Shown here piece after piece: positions 18,877 through 27,165 of a stretch of 56,409 nucleotides of DNA. The stretch comes from CAZSXS01 sp964611385. Its GTDB lineage: Bacteria; Bacillota; Clostridia; Lachnospirales; CAYPQA01. Numbering within the stretch: position 1 is the stretch's first letter; each line of letters begins with the position of its first letter. The stretch spans positions 1 through 56,409 of the forward strand of contig CAZSXS010000008.1 of NCBI GenBank assembly GCA_964611385.1, in the 5' to 3' direction. The notes under the pieces were generated by a model. That model was not told the DNA's origin and did not search any database. It saw only the letters and a list, made by a program, of their open reading frames with translations. The translations under genes and the position numbers were made by a program.

Positions 18877-18901
18877 GAATGATGGCGGCTTGGTAAATGA
18901 T
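18877..18901 (+). repeat. 25-bp sequence shared with 48045-48069
   Basis: The 25 bases beginning GAATGATG (18877) and ending AATGAT (18901) match 48045-48069 at 23 of 25 positions, both on the + strand and both in an intergenic region ahead of a gene (flgE here, a solute-binding protein there). Weaker similarity continues downstream to an AGGGG. The element contains the TTGGTA that could serve as a -35 box. Confidence 0.6.
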
Positions 18902-18919
18902 TTAGAGACAGAGTATAAT
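18890..18919 (+). promoter_or_regulatory. Possible internal promoter upstream of flgE
   Basis: TTGGTA (18890-18895), an 18-nt spacer and a perfect TATAAT (18914-18919) lie 57 nt before the flgE start, in a 181-nt gap that is large for this operon. It could boost expression of hook and later genes. The -35 is weak and overlaps the shared 25-bp element, so its use is inferred only. Confidence 0.5.
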
Positions 18920-18975
18920 CAGGGGGCTTTCAATTCCCGAATGACAGAGGGAATACAACAGGAGGTTCTATCACT

Positions 18976-20472
18976 ATGATGCGTTCAATGTTTTCCGGAG
19001 TATCCGGATTGAGAGTCCATCAAACAAAGATGGATGTTATTGCGAATAATATTTCTAATGTCAACACAACCGGCTTTAAGTCAAGCCGTGTTACCTTTAA
19101 TGAAGTCTTCAGCCAAACTTTGGCCGGAGGCAGCGCTCCCAACAACACCACCCTTCGAGGCGGTACAAATCCCATGCAGATTGGTCTTGGTGCCAGCGTG
19201 GCTTCCATTGATAAAATCATGACAACCGGAGCCATGCAAAGAACAGACAATCCCTACGATGTCATGATCACTGGAGGCGGATTCTTTATCGTCGGAGATG
19301 TCAGCGGCACTTACTTTACTCGAGCCGGTGCCTTAAATAAGGATGTGGATGGAAACATCGTCACAGCCTCCGGTATGAAGGTCATGGGCTGGGATGTTGA
19401 GCCCGACACGGAAAATATCGGGGAGTACCGAGTAGTAAGAGATAAAGTAAAGCCCCTCACCATCACTGGTGATAAACAATATTCAGTGCCTCAAGCAACC
19501 GGTAATATCGCTTTTTCAGGGAATCTAAATGCGGATACGAACAAGGTTCATACCGGAACAATTAGTTTTTATGATTCTGTTGGTAACAGATATACATCAA
19601 ATTATGAAATGAGATATGTAGAACCAAACAAAACAGATCCTACTCCCGCAGGTTACTGGACCTTTGCGCTTGTTAAGGATGTAAAAGGTAATGATGCCTA
19701 TTTAGATGGAGATCCAAAAAAGGGCATTAATTTAGAAGTCGGTACCAAATGGATTCCACCAGTGTTAGACCAAAACGGAGTCGTAACAACTCCGGGCAAG
19801 TGGGAAACCGAAGGCTTGACGGCCAAGGTTGAATTTACCACAGGTGGGTTATTGAAAAAAGTTTCTACTGCAACTGGTGGGTTGTTTGAAGCAAATGTTG
19901 ATGGTACAGGAATAGGTATAAACTTAGATGCAATCAATAAAAAGGTAGCAGCAGGTGAAGTACCTGGAGTCGTACCAACATCTCAGTTTGGTTCCTTAAC
20001 CAGTTTTGCTGCCGGACCTTTAGCCGGGATCTCAATCAACTTTACAGATGTAACCCAATTCGGTAGCGAACAAGCTAATGCCAAAGCGGACAAATATGAT
20101 GGTAATGCACCTGGAACCTTGTCAGGCTTCCAAATCGGTGCAGACGGTAAGATTACTGGACGCTATACCAATGGCTTGACAAGACTTTTGGGTCAGATAC
20201 CCGTAGCTGTCTTTAAGAACCCAGCCGGCCTTGAAAAAGTAGGTGACAGTCTCTTTGTAGCAACAGCTAATTCAGGTGAGTTTGACGGGATCGGGCAGGA
20301 TGTACAGGCAGACGGCGGCAAGATGAGTGCTGGTGTTTTAGAAATGTCTAACGTAGACTTGTCACAAGAGTTTACGGAAATGATCACAACGCAAAGAGGT
20401 TTCCAAGCGAACTCAAGAATCATAACTACTTCCGACGAAATGTTGTCTGAGCTTGTAAATCTTAAGAGATAA
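18976..20472 (+). CDS. flgE: Flagellar hook protein FlgE
   Basis: Forms the flexible hook. The N-terminal rod/hook motif is clear (MDVIANNISNVNTTGFKSSR) and the FlgE-specific loop GGGFFIVGD follows. The C-terminal D0 helix carries VDLSQEFTEMITTQRGFQAN. The 498 residues include a variable surface-exposed middle. Start ATG 18976 has CAGGAGG 9 nt upstream; a second ATG follows directly. Confidence 0.97.
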   Translation: MMRSMFSGVSGLRVHQTKMDVIANNISNVNTTGFKSSRVTFNEVFSQTLAGGSAPNNTTLRGGTNPMQIGLGASVASIDKIMTTGAMQRTDNPYDVMITGGGFFIVGDVSGTYFTRAGALNKDVDGNIVTASGMKVMGWDVEPDTENIGEYRVVRDKVKPLTITGDKQYSVPQATGNIAFSGNLNADTNKVHTGTISFYDSVGNRYTSNYEMRYVEPNKTDPTPAGYWTFALVKDVKGNDAYLDGDPKKGINLEVGTKWIPPVLDQNGVVTTPGKWETEGLTAKVEFTTGGLLKKVSTATGGLFEANVDGTGIGINLDAINKKVAAGEVPGVVPTSQFGSLTSFAAGPLAGISINFTDVTQFGSEQANAKADKYDGNAPGTLSGFQIGADGKITGRYTNGLTRLLGQIPVAVFKNPAGLEKVGDSLFVATANSGEFDGIGQDVQADGGKMSAGVLEMSNVDLSQEFTEMITTQRGFQANSRIITTSDEMLSELVNLKR

Positions 20473-20507
20473 TGAGTAAAGCAATACGAACGCGTAACGA
20501 TTAAGAA

Positions 20508-20547
20508 ATTCCGGGTAGTGCCGCCTTTGAGCGGCCTTACCCGGAAT
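20508..20547 (+). other. Strong hairpin between flgE and flbD, no U tract
   Basis: ATTCCGGGTA (20508-20517) pairs perfectly with TACCCGGAAT (20538-20547), and inside it GCCGC (20520-20524) pairs with GCGGC (20531-20535), closing a 6-nt loop. No T run follows, so it does not look like a normal terminator. It could be an mRNA processing or stabilising structure that protects the upstream hook-gene mRNA. Confidence 0.75.
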
Positions 20548-20600
20548 CTAAAAACCTTCATTCTGGTAGCAGAATTAAATCAATCTCTATGGAGGATGTC

Positions 20601-20783
20601 ATGATCACCATTACGAAGCTTAATAATGTAGAAATTATAATCAATTCAGATTTAATTGAGTGCATAGAAAAAAACCCTGATACGACAATAAGCATGACAA
20701 CTGGGCGTAAGATTATCGCCAGGGAGTCAGTTGATGAGATTATAGATCGGATCGTCAGCTTTAAAAAACGATTGAATAAATAG
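20601..20783 (+). CDS. flbD: FlbD family flagellar protein
   Basis: A 60-residue cytoplasmic protein (MITITKLNNVEIIINSDLIE, then TTGRKIIARESVDEIIDRI) of the short FlbD family found between flgE and motA or fliL in Firmicutes and spirochaetes. Its molecular role is unknown; it is distinct from the Caulobacter transcription factor of the same name. The ATG at 20589 is part of the ribosome binding site region ATGGAGGATGTC; ATG 20601 is the start. Confidence 0.88.
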   Translation: MITITKLNNVEIIINSDLIECIEKNPDTTISMTTGRKIIARESVDEIIDRIVSFKKRLNK

Positions 20784-20799
20784 GAAGGAAGCGATAAAC

Positions 20800-21606
20800 T
20801 TGGAACTAGGTACCATAATTGGATTTGGATCAGGAATTATATTCATCATTATGTCGATGCTAATTACAGCCGAATTTAATGTCGGAAAGTTAATGACCTT
20901 TGTGGACGGCCCTTCAATCATGATTACCGTTGGGGGTACCGTTGCATCGTGTTTTATCGGTTATCCCCTGAGCAAGGTCATTGCTGCGTTTAAGGCTTTC
21001 GGTTTGGTGTTTAAGCCACCGATGACAGATGCTGCCAATGCCATTGATTCCATTATAAAGCTTGCCAATTTGGCTAGAAGAGAAGGTATATTGGCCCTTG
21101 AAGAATCCGCTTCCAACATGGAGGATGCCTTCATGAAAAAAGGTGTTATGCTCATTGTAGACGGTACAGATCCAGAACTTGTTAGAAGTATTCTGGAAAC
21201 AGAACTGGCCTACATAGACGGGCGCCACGGAGAAATACGAGGGTTTTGGGAATTTATGGGAAGCCTAGGCCCTGCTTGGGGTATGATCGGAACCCTAATC
21301 GGCTTGATCTTGATGTTGAAAAACATGAATGACCCAACAACCATTGGTGGAAACATGGGTGTGGCTTTGATCACAACCTTCTATGGAAGCTTAATTGCCA
21401 ACTTTGTCGCAAACCCTGTAGCCAATAAAATGAAAATCTACAGCGGAGATGAAATGCTTGTAAAGGAAGTTATGATTGAAGGAATGTTGTCCATTCAAGC
21501 TGGTGAGAATCCCCGTATTATTGAAGAAAAGCTGAAGGCCTTCTTATCTCCTGCAACTAGAGATGCCATTGGTGAAGAGAAGCCAAAGGCTGGCGCTGAG
21601 GAATGA
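20800..21606 (+). CDS. motA: Flagellar motor stator protein MotA
   Basis: An inner-membrane stator subunit of 268 residues with four predicted helices (about 3-20, 30-50, 150-172, 182-205). The conserved cytoplasmic charged segment LARREGILALEE and the functional Pro region LGPAWGMIGTLIGLI are present. Start is TTG 20800 with GGAAGGAAG upstream; no ATG fits. motB follows after 15 nt. Confidence 0.95.
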   Translation: MELGTIIGFGSGIIFIIMSMLITAEFNVGKLMTFVDGPSIMITVGGTVASCFIGYPLSKVIAAFKAFGLVFKPPMTDAANAIDSIIKLANLARREGILALEESASNMEDAFMKKGVMLIVDGTDPELVRSILETELAYIDGRHGEIRGFWEFMGSLGPAWGMIGTLIGLILMLKNMNDPTTIGGNMGVALITTFYGSLIANFVANPVANKMKIYSGDEMLVKEVMIEGMLSIQAGENPRIIEEKLKAFLSPATRDAIGEEKPKAGAEE

Positions 21607-21621
21607 GAACGGAGGTAAAAA

Positions 21622-22419
21622 ATGGCTGCTAAAAGAAAACCAGAGGAACCAAAGAAGGGTGCGCCTGAATTCATGTCCACCTATGGTGACTTGGTCACGC
21701 TCTTGCTTTGCTTCTTTGTACTTCTATATTCCATGTCTACCCTTGACGTGGTAAAGTTTCAGCAAGTTGCTGCGTCCATGGCCAATAGCGTCATTGATGC
21801 TGGGGGCGGTGCAGGAATCAGCAACCTTTTAGGAAGCGGCATTATGGATATGCCCAACATTGATAAGAGCATCAATGACTCCAAGGAAAACTTTCAAACA
21901 AGGCAAGACAATACGGCAAACATAGCGGCCCAGGAAGAACTTAAGCAAATGTCCTCTGATTTTAAAACGTACTTTGCACAAAACAATGTTTCTGATAAAG
22001 TAGATGTGGAAGTGTTTGATCAGTATATTAAAATAAATTTAAAAGACGGGGTTTTGTTTGACTCGGGCAAGGCCAACATTCGACCGGATGCCATCTCAAT
22101 CTTAAATATCATCGCTGGCGAGCTTCAAAATTATCCGGGATCGGATTTCCGGATTGAAGGCCATACAGACAACAGCCCCATTAATACTGTTCAGTTTCCC
22201 TCTAATCTGCATCTGTCAGCAATCCGCGCCATTAATGTTGGGCTTTTCTTTGTTGAAGAAAAGGGAATCTCTCGTGGTCGGATCGGTATTGAGGGTTTTG
22301 GGGAAGACAGACCGATAGCCTCCAACGACACTCCCGAGGGCCGGGCCCAAAATCGGAGAGTAGAAATTAAAGTATTAAGCTCATACTATTCAAATTCTTC
22401 GAATACAGTGAATCAATAA
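21622..22419 (+). CDS. motB: Flagellar motor stator protein MotB
   Basis: The stator subunit that anchors to peptidoglycan. A single N-terminal helix contains the ion-binding Asp (D23 in STYGDLVTLLLCFF). The OmpA-like domain spans about 130-250, with FRIEGHTDNSPIN and RIGIEGFGEDRPIASN. Whether H+ or Na+ drives it cannot be read safely. ATG has ACGGAGGT upstream. Confidence 0.95.
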   Translation: MAAKRKPEEPKKGAPEFMSTYGDLVTLLLCFFVLLYSMSTLDVVKFQQVAASMANSVIDAGGGAGISNLLGSGIMDMPNIDKSINDSKENFQTRQDNTANIAAQEELKQMSSDFKTYFAQNNVSDKVDVEVFDQYIKINLKDGVLFDSGKANIRPDAISILNIIAGELQNYPGSDFRIEGHTDNSPINTVQFPSNLHLSAIRAINVGLFFVEEKGISRGRIGIEGFGEDRPIASNDTPEGRAQNRRVEIKVLSSYYSNSSNTVNQ

Positions 22420-22440
22420 AACGAAAGGGAGAGAGCGGAC

Positions 22441-22941
22441 TTGGAAAAAAATAAGTTAATGATGATCGTAATCATTGTATTACTGCTTCTTTTGCTCGGT
22501 ACAATCGTAGGCGTATCGGTATTTGCTTTACGGTATGTCAACAACAGAAATATTGAGGAGGCTTCCTTGGATTCCCCCAAGGCCACCACAGTGAAACAAC
22601 TTAAGCCGGATGAAATCAAAGAGGTACCTCTTTTAGATCCCCTCAGCGCAAACCTGATGACAGGGGCTGACGGCGTGGAGCACGTGATCAGAGTCAAAAT
22701 ATCAACTGGTATTGACAACACAGATAAAAAGCAAAGTCCAATTACCATTGCTACCGTAACAGCGAATGATACCATCATTCGTGACCTTGCTATTGATGTA
22801 TTAAAGAAAACAACGTACCAAGAATTATCCAGACCGGACGGAAATGATATTTTAAAGGATAGACTCCTCAAAAGGATTCAGGAGACCTTTGCCGACAACC
22901 TAATTGTAACCGTTTATCTCAGTGAAATGTACTTACAATAA
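22441..22941 (+). CDS. fliL: Flagellar basal body-associated protein FliL
   Basis: A 166-residue protein with one N-terminal transmembrane helix (about 7-30) and an extracellular domain, ending with the FliL-type block DRLLKRIQETFADNLIVTVY. FliL surrounds the stator and affects torque. Start is TTG 22441 with GGGAGAG upstream. It lies between motB and fliM, its usual place in Clostridia. Confidence 0.88.
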   Translation: MEKNKLMMIVIIVLLLLLLGTIVGVSVFALRYVNNRNIEEASLDSPKATTVKQLKPDEIKEVPLLDPLSANLMTGADGVEHVIRVKISTGIDNTDKKQSPITIATVTANDTIIRDLAIDVLKKTTYQELSRPDGNDILKDRLLKRIQETFADNLIVTVYLSEMYLQ

Positions 22942-22957
22942 CAAGAGGTGATGAAAA

Positions 22958-23941
22958 GTGGGCGATATCTTATCGCAGAATGAAATTGATGATTTGTTAC
23001 GAGCGTTATCCAGCGGAGAGTCCAGTGACCTTGCCGCCTCCACGATTAAGCCCAAAAAGGAAGCCAAGCTTCATGATTTTGCCAAACCTCCAAAGTTCAA
23101 TAAGGAGCAGTTAAGAACGCTTGAAATCGTTTTTGACAATTTTGCAAGATTGGTCTCCTCGTTTATGACAGGTTATTTGAGGGTTACGACCCACTTGGAG
23201 GTTGAAAACGCTGAGCAGACAACGTATAAGGAATTTACGACCTCTATGATCAATCCTGTGTTGTTAGGAATTGTCGATTTTTCTCCTTTAAAAGGCTCAA
23301 TAATGATGGAAGTTTCCTCAAGCATTGGATATACCATGATCGATAGACTCTTGGGCGGACCAGGTATCGGAATTAAAAAAATTAGAGACTTTTCCGATAT
23401 TGAAAAAATCATTTTGGAAAAGCTTTTGTCACAGATGATAAACTATCTGATCGAACCTTGGGAAAATGTTGTTGAATTACAACCACGGCTTGAAAAATTA
23501 GAAACCAATTCGCAGTTTGCTCAGATTATTTCGCCTAATGAAATTATCGCTTTGGTCACTTTACGGATCAATATTGGTAAGGCTGAGGGCATGATGCATT
23601 TTTGTATACCACATCTGGTAGTTGAATCCATTATGGAACGCCTCAACACGAAGTTCTGGTTTACTCAAGTGAAAGAAAACAACACGGTTTCTTATAAAGA
23701 GGATCTGGAAGAACAGTTGGAAAAGGCTTCTATACCCATTGGAGCTGTAGTCGGTAAGACTTATATAACTGTGGATGAATTTGTGAACTTGCAAGTTGGA
23801 GATATTATCCCGCTTGATTCGTATATTACCTCAGATATAAGTGTCTATGTTGGGAATCTACACAAGTTTTATGCAAAGCCGGGTATACACAGAGGGAAAA
23901 ATTCCATTCAAATAACATCACTGATAGCAAGGGAGGAATAA
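22958..23941 (+). CDS. fliM: Flagellar motor switch protein FliM
   Basis: A C-ring protein that binds CheY-P. The N-terminal CheY-binding motif LSQNEIDDLL is at residues 4-13, the middle CheC-like domain follows, and the C-terminal SpoA domain ends near INGKNSIQI-like sequence (HRGKNSIQITSLI). The 327 residues match the family. Start is GTG 22958 with AAGAGGTGATG upstream. Confidence 0.96.
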   Translation: MGDILSQNEIDDLLRALSSGESSDLAASTIKPKKEAKLHDFAKPPKFNKEQLRTLEIVFDNFARLVSSFMTGYLRVTTHLEVENAEQTTYKEFTTSMINPVLLGIVDFSPLKGSIMMEVSSSIGYTMIDRLLGGPGIGIKKIRDFSDIEKIILEKLLSQMINYLIEPWENVVELQPRLEKLETNSQFAQIISPNEIIALVTLRINIGKAEGMMHFCIPHLVVESIMERLNTKFWFTQVKENNTVSYKEDLEEQLEKASIPIGAVVGKTYITVDEFVNLQVGDIIPLDSYITSDISVYVGNLHKFYAKPGIHRGKNSIQITSLIAREE

Positions 23942-23947
23942 AAATAT

Positions 23948-25291
23948 ATGGGAGATATGCTGTCTCAAGAGGAGATTAATGCACTATTGGGAGGTATGAA
24001 CGACTCAGAGGATGATGACATTTTAAGTCAGCTATCTGATCTACCTACGGATCTTGATGCTGCACTGACCGATGAAGAAAAGGACATTCTGGGCGAAGTT
24101 GGAAACATCAGCATGGGAACCTCAGCCACTACGCTGTTTGCCTTATTAAATCAAAAGGTTCTCATTACCACTCCCCGAGTAAGAGTACAGACTTGGAAAG
24201 AAATTTCTGACAGTTATGATAGACCTTGCGTGGGTGTACGAGTAGACTACACGGTTGGTTTAAAGGGTTCAAATATTCTTGTTCTCAAGCAAGAGGACGT
24301 TAAAATAATCTGTAACTTGATGATGGGTGGAGATGGGAATGTAGACCCATCGGAACCCTTAAATGAAATTGACTTAAGTGCCATAGGGGAAGCAATGAAC
24401 CAGATGGTTGGTTCTTCCTCCACCTCGTTATCTTCAATGATCAATATGAAGATAGATATTGACACGCCGAAAGCTTTTGTCTTGGACTTTCATAATGATG
24501 TTTTTACGGAGCAGCTGGGTCTTGAAGCCGATGAAATATTGGTTGCTATATCATTCCGGATGGAAATAGGTACCTTAATTGATAGTAACATCATGCAGAT
24601 TCTACCAGTTGATTTTGCCAAGATGATGGTTGAGAACATGAAGTCAAAAATGATGGGAATGGCATCAGCAGAGCCAGCAAAGTCGAAGCCTTCACCTGCT
24701 CCAGCTCCGCAACAACCTCAACAGGCCCAATACCAACAACCCCAATATCAGCAGCCAACTCAGCCCGAATACCAGCAGCCAAGTGCAGCGCCCTATCCGC
24801 AGGATCCATATGGGCAATACCAGGCCCCACCGCAGTATGGCCCTCCGCAAGGACAATATGCGCAGGCGCCCTATGGTCAATTTGGACCGCCGCCCCAGTA
24901 CGGCCCTATGCCTCAGTATGCTATGCCTCCTTATGTGCAGGCACCTGTTGCTCAGCCTCCGCAGTATAGTCAGCCTCAAGCGAATGTCAATGTATCTCCT
25001 GTTCAGTTCCAGAACTTTGATCCCTCTGCTCTGGCTCAGCAAAAGGAAAACATTGATATTATCATGGATGTGCCCCTGGAGGTCACAGTAGAGCTTGGCA
25101 GAACCAAAAAGAAGATCCGTGAGATTCTTGAATTCTCACCTGGTACGGTTGTCGAGCTTGATAAGTTGGCGGGAGAGCCTATTGACATCTTGGTCAATGG
25201 AAAGTTCATTGCTAAAGGCGAAGTTGTTGTCATTGATGAGAATTTTGCTATCCGAATTACGGATATCATAAGTGCGGACAAAAGAATATAG
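23948..25291 (+). CDS. fliY: Flagellar motor switch phosphatase FliY (CheC-FliN fusion)
   Basis: A 447-residue C-ring protein. Residues 5-15 carry the CheY-binding LSQEEINALL motif. Residues 40-235 are a CheC-type domain with both phosphatase helices (EKDILGEVGNISMG and DLSAIGEAMNQMVG), so CheY-P dephosphorylation is expected. Residues 365-447 are the FliN/SpoA domain. Between them, residues 241-355 form a Pro/Gln/Tyr-rich low-complexity linker (24668-25012), making it about 70 residues longer than the Bacillus form. Start ATG is 6 nt after fliM. Confidence 0.95.
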   Translation: MGDMLSQEEINALLGGMNDSEDDDILSQLSDLPTDLDAALTDEEKDILGEVGNISMGTSATTLFALLNQKVLITTPRVRVQTWKEISDSYDRPCVGVRVDYTVGLKGSNILVLKQEDVKIICNLMMGGDGNVDPSEPLNEIDLSAIGEAMNQMVGSSSTSLSSMINMKIDIDTPKAFVLDFHNDVFTEQLGLEADEILVAISFRMEIGTLIDSNIMQILPVDFAKMMVENMKSKMMGMASAEPAKSKPSPAPAPQQPQQAQYQQPQYQQPTQPEYQQPSAAPYPQDPYGQYQAPPQYGPPQGQYAQAPYGQFGPPPQYGPMPQYAMPPYVQAPVAQPPQYSQPQANVNVSPVQFQNFDPSALAQQKENIDIIMDVPLEVTVELGRTKKKIREILEFSPGTVVELDKLAGEPIDILVNGKFIAKGEVVVIDENFAIRITDIISADKRI

Positions 25292-25315
25292 TGAATTAAA
25301 TAAGGAGTGAATTTC

Positions 25316-25681
25316 ATGGCAGATAAAACAATTTTATTGGTGGATGACGCAGCGTTCATGCGTATGATGCTGAAGGACATACTCACGAAGAACGGCTATA
25401 ATGTAATCGGTGAAGCAGAAAACGGTGCTCGGGCGATTGAAAAGTACAAGGAATTAAAGCCCTCGCTAGTCATTATGGATATTACGATGCCTGAGTTGGA
25501 TGGTATTCAGGCAACAAAGGGGATTAAGGCTGTTGACAGTAAGGCGCTGATCATTATGTGCTCCGCCATGGGTCAGCAAGCCATGGTTATTGAGAGTATT
25601 CAGGCCGGAGCCAGAGACTTTATAGTAAAGCCCTTCCAAGCGGATAGGGTTTTGGAAGCAGTGCAAAAGGTTATTGGATAA
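25316..25681 (+). CDS. cheY: Chemotaxis response regulator CheY
   Basis: A 121-residue single receiver domain. The acidic pair is in LLVDDAAF, the phosphoacceptor Asp in VIMDITMPELDG, the switch Ser in CSAMGQQ and the Lys in VKPFQ. ATG 25316 has AAGGAGTG at 7 nt, preferred over in-frame GTG 25307. It overlaps fliO by one base. Its kinase CheA is not encoded in this window. Confidence 0.93.
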   Translation: MADKTILLVDDAAFMRMMLKDILTKNGYNVIGEAENGARAIEKYKELKPSLVIMDITMPELDGIQATKGIKAVDSKALIIMCSAMGQQAMVIESIQAGARDFIVKPFQADRVLEAVQKVIG

Positions 25682-26031
25682 TGGACGAATTTCAATCTTT
25701 AGGTCAATTGTTTTATGTACTCTTGGCTCTTTTGGTGATTCTTACCTTAGCGTATTATTCCATTAAGCTATTGGGCAGGGGTACATATTTGAGAAGAAAA
25801 TCAAATAATTTACATCTTGTTGAAGCGCTTACTCTTGGAACTTCCGGACACATTAGCATCGTAAAAATCGGTAGCAAGTACCATTTGTTAGGAATTACGA
25901 AAGAGCGTATAAACTACCTTACTCAAATTGACGCTGAAGATGTGACTGAGCCTGAAATGATTTCCGAAGTACCCGAATTTTCCAAAGTCTTTGATAAGTT
26001 TCGTTCAATGAATAACAAGAATAAAGAGTGA
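25681..26031 (+). CDS. fliO: Flagellar biosynthetic protein FliO (FliZ)
   Basis: A 116-residue protein with one transmembrane helix (about 10-27) and the FliO cytoplasmic segment NLHLVEALTLGTSGHISIVKIG. FliO scaffolds assembly of the FliP ring in the export gate. The ATG overlaps the cheY stop codon, implying coupling, and the stop lies inside the hairpin at 26023-26048. Confidence 0.88.
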   Translation: MDEFQSLGQLFYVLLALLVILTLAYYSIKLLGRGTYLRRKSNNLHLVEALTLGTSGHISIVKIGSKYHLLGITKERINYLTQIDAEDVTEPEMISEVPEFSKVFDKFRSMNNKNKE

Positions 26032-26048
26032 GGATGATCTCACTCTTT
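26023..26048 (+). terminator. Terminator-like hairpin across the fliO stop
   Basis: AAAGAGTGAG (26023-26032) pairs perfectly with CTCACTCTTT (26039-26048) around a 6-nt loop, ending in four T residues. The fliO stop codon is in the left arm. It would end or reduce transcription before fliP, yet fliP onward has no recognised promoter of its own, so partial attenuation is more likely than full termination. Confidence 0.55.
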
Positions 26049-26072
26049 TGGACTGTACAGGAGTTGGCTTAT

Positions 26073-26834
26073 GTGAAAAAAGTTCTTTCATTCTTTTTTG
26101 TCTTTGCGTTCTGCACGCTCATCTTTTCGACAGTGGTTTTTGCACAAGAGGCTGTAAATTTGCCAGCAATCAGTATTAACTTGGGCGAGGCCGACAATCC
26201 TTCCCAGGTGGCAACTTCCTTACAGGTCCTTTTTTACTTGACCATCATCACCTTGGCTCCTAGCATACTCATTATGCTGACTAGTTTTACTCGAATTATC
26301 ATTTCTTTTCATTTCCTGCGTTCTGCTATGGCTACCCAACAGATGCCTCCTAATCAGGTGTTGGTTGGTCTTGCGCTGATTTTAACATTCTTCTTGATGG
26401 GTCCTACTATTAATGAAATTAATGAAAATGCATTAAAACCTTATTCAAATGGAATAATATCTCAGGAAGAAGCCTTAGAGACCGGTATGGCTCCTCTTCG
26501 AAAGTTTATGTTCAACCAGGTTGAAAAAAAGGACTTAGCGCTTTTTATCAGTTTATCAGGTGAAACTTACGAAACTGATGATATTCCTTCTAGTCGTGTC
26601 TTGATTCCGGCCTTTATCCTTGGGGAAATGACCAAGGGCTTTCGTTTTGGCTTTTTTGTTTACCTTCCGTTTCTAGTTATTGACATGGTGGTTGCTTCCA
26701 CTCTTATGGCAATGGGTATGATGATGTTGCCGCCTGCCATGATTTCCTTGCCGTTCAAGCTACTGCTGTTTGTTTTGGTTGATGGTTGGAGTCTGGCCAT
26801 AGATAGTATTTTGAAGGGTTTTGTCTTCAAATGA
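26073..26834 (+). CDS. fliP: Flagellar biosynthetic protein FliP
   Basis: A core export-gate protein. The N-terminal cleavable signal peptide (KKVLSFFFVFAFCTLIFSTV, cleavage near VFA-QE) and four further helices fit FliP; LTSFTRIIISFHFLRSAM and the MMLPPAMISLPFKLLLFVL end are typical. GTG 26073 has CAGGAG 9 nt upstream and gives 253 residues; the frame opens at 26028 but that part lies in the hairpin. Confidence 0.95.
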   Translation: MKKVLSFFFVFAFCTLIFSTVVFAQEAVNLPAISINLGEADNPSQVATSLQVLFYLTIITLAPSILIMLTSFTRIIISFHFLRSAMATQQMPPNQVLVGLALILTFFLMGPTINEINENALKPYSNGIISQEEALETGMAPLRKFMFNQVEKKDLALFISLSGETYETDDIPSSRVLIPAFILGEMTKGFRFGFFVYLPFLVIDMVVASTLMAMGMMMLPPAMISLPFKLLLFVLVDGWSLAIDSILKGFVFK

Positions 26835-26865
26835 ATGAGATCAATCTGAATTGGAGAGAAAATAT

Positions 26866-27141
26866 TTGACACAGGACACCGTTATTGACTTAATGAGAAA
26901 TGCCATCATGACCATCGTGATGGTTTCTGCACCTCCTTTGATTATGGGACTGACCGTTGGTATCCTTGTAAGTATCTTTCAAACGGTTACCTCAATCCAG
27001 GAGCCTACTTTGGCCTTTATCCCAAAAATTCTTGCTGTTTTGTTCAGCCTTCTTTTTTTTGGCGCCTTCATGCTTACGACTCTGATGGAGTACATCACAA
27101 ACCTGTATTCGAGAATACCAAGCTTGATGATCCCAAAGTAA
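26866..27141 (+). CDS. fliQ: Flagellar biosynthetic protein FliQ
   Basis: An export-gate subunit with two transmembrane helices, 91 residues from TTG 26866 (MTQDTVIDLMRNAIMTIV). The typical length is 89. The in-frame TTG 26851 is five codons earlier, but the ribosome binding site GGAGAG (26853-26858) lies within that stretch, at 7-nt spacing from TTG 26866. IFQTVTSIQEPTLAFIPK is the family signature. Confidence 0.95.
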   Translation: MTQDTVIDLMRNAIMTIVMVSAPPLIMGLTVGILVSIFQTVTSIQEPTLAFIPKILAVLFSLLFFGAFMLTTLMEYITNLYSRIPSLMIPK

Positions 27142-27165
27142 ATTTCAAATGAAAGAGTTGTTTCT

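Noticed and set aside
18795..18975. Cyclic-di-GMP or other riboswitch ahead of flgE
   Set aside because: The gap has a GCCGCC/GGCGGC pairing with a 30-nt loop, but none of the conserved GEMM-type core bases. A promoter-like element explains part of it better.
24591..25091. Overlapping frames in the fliY linker region
   Set aside because: Repetitive Pro/Gln codons leave several frames open by composition. Only the FliY frame joins recognised domains.
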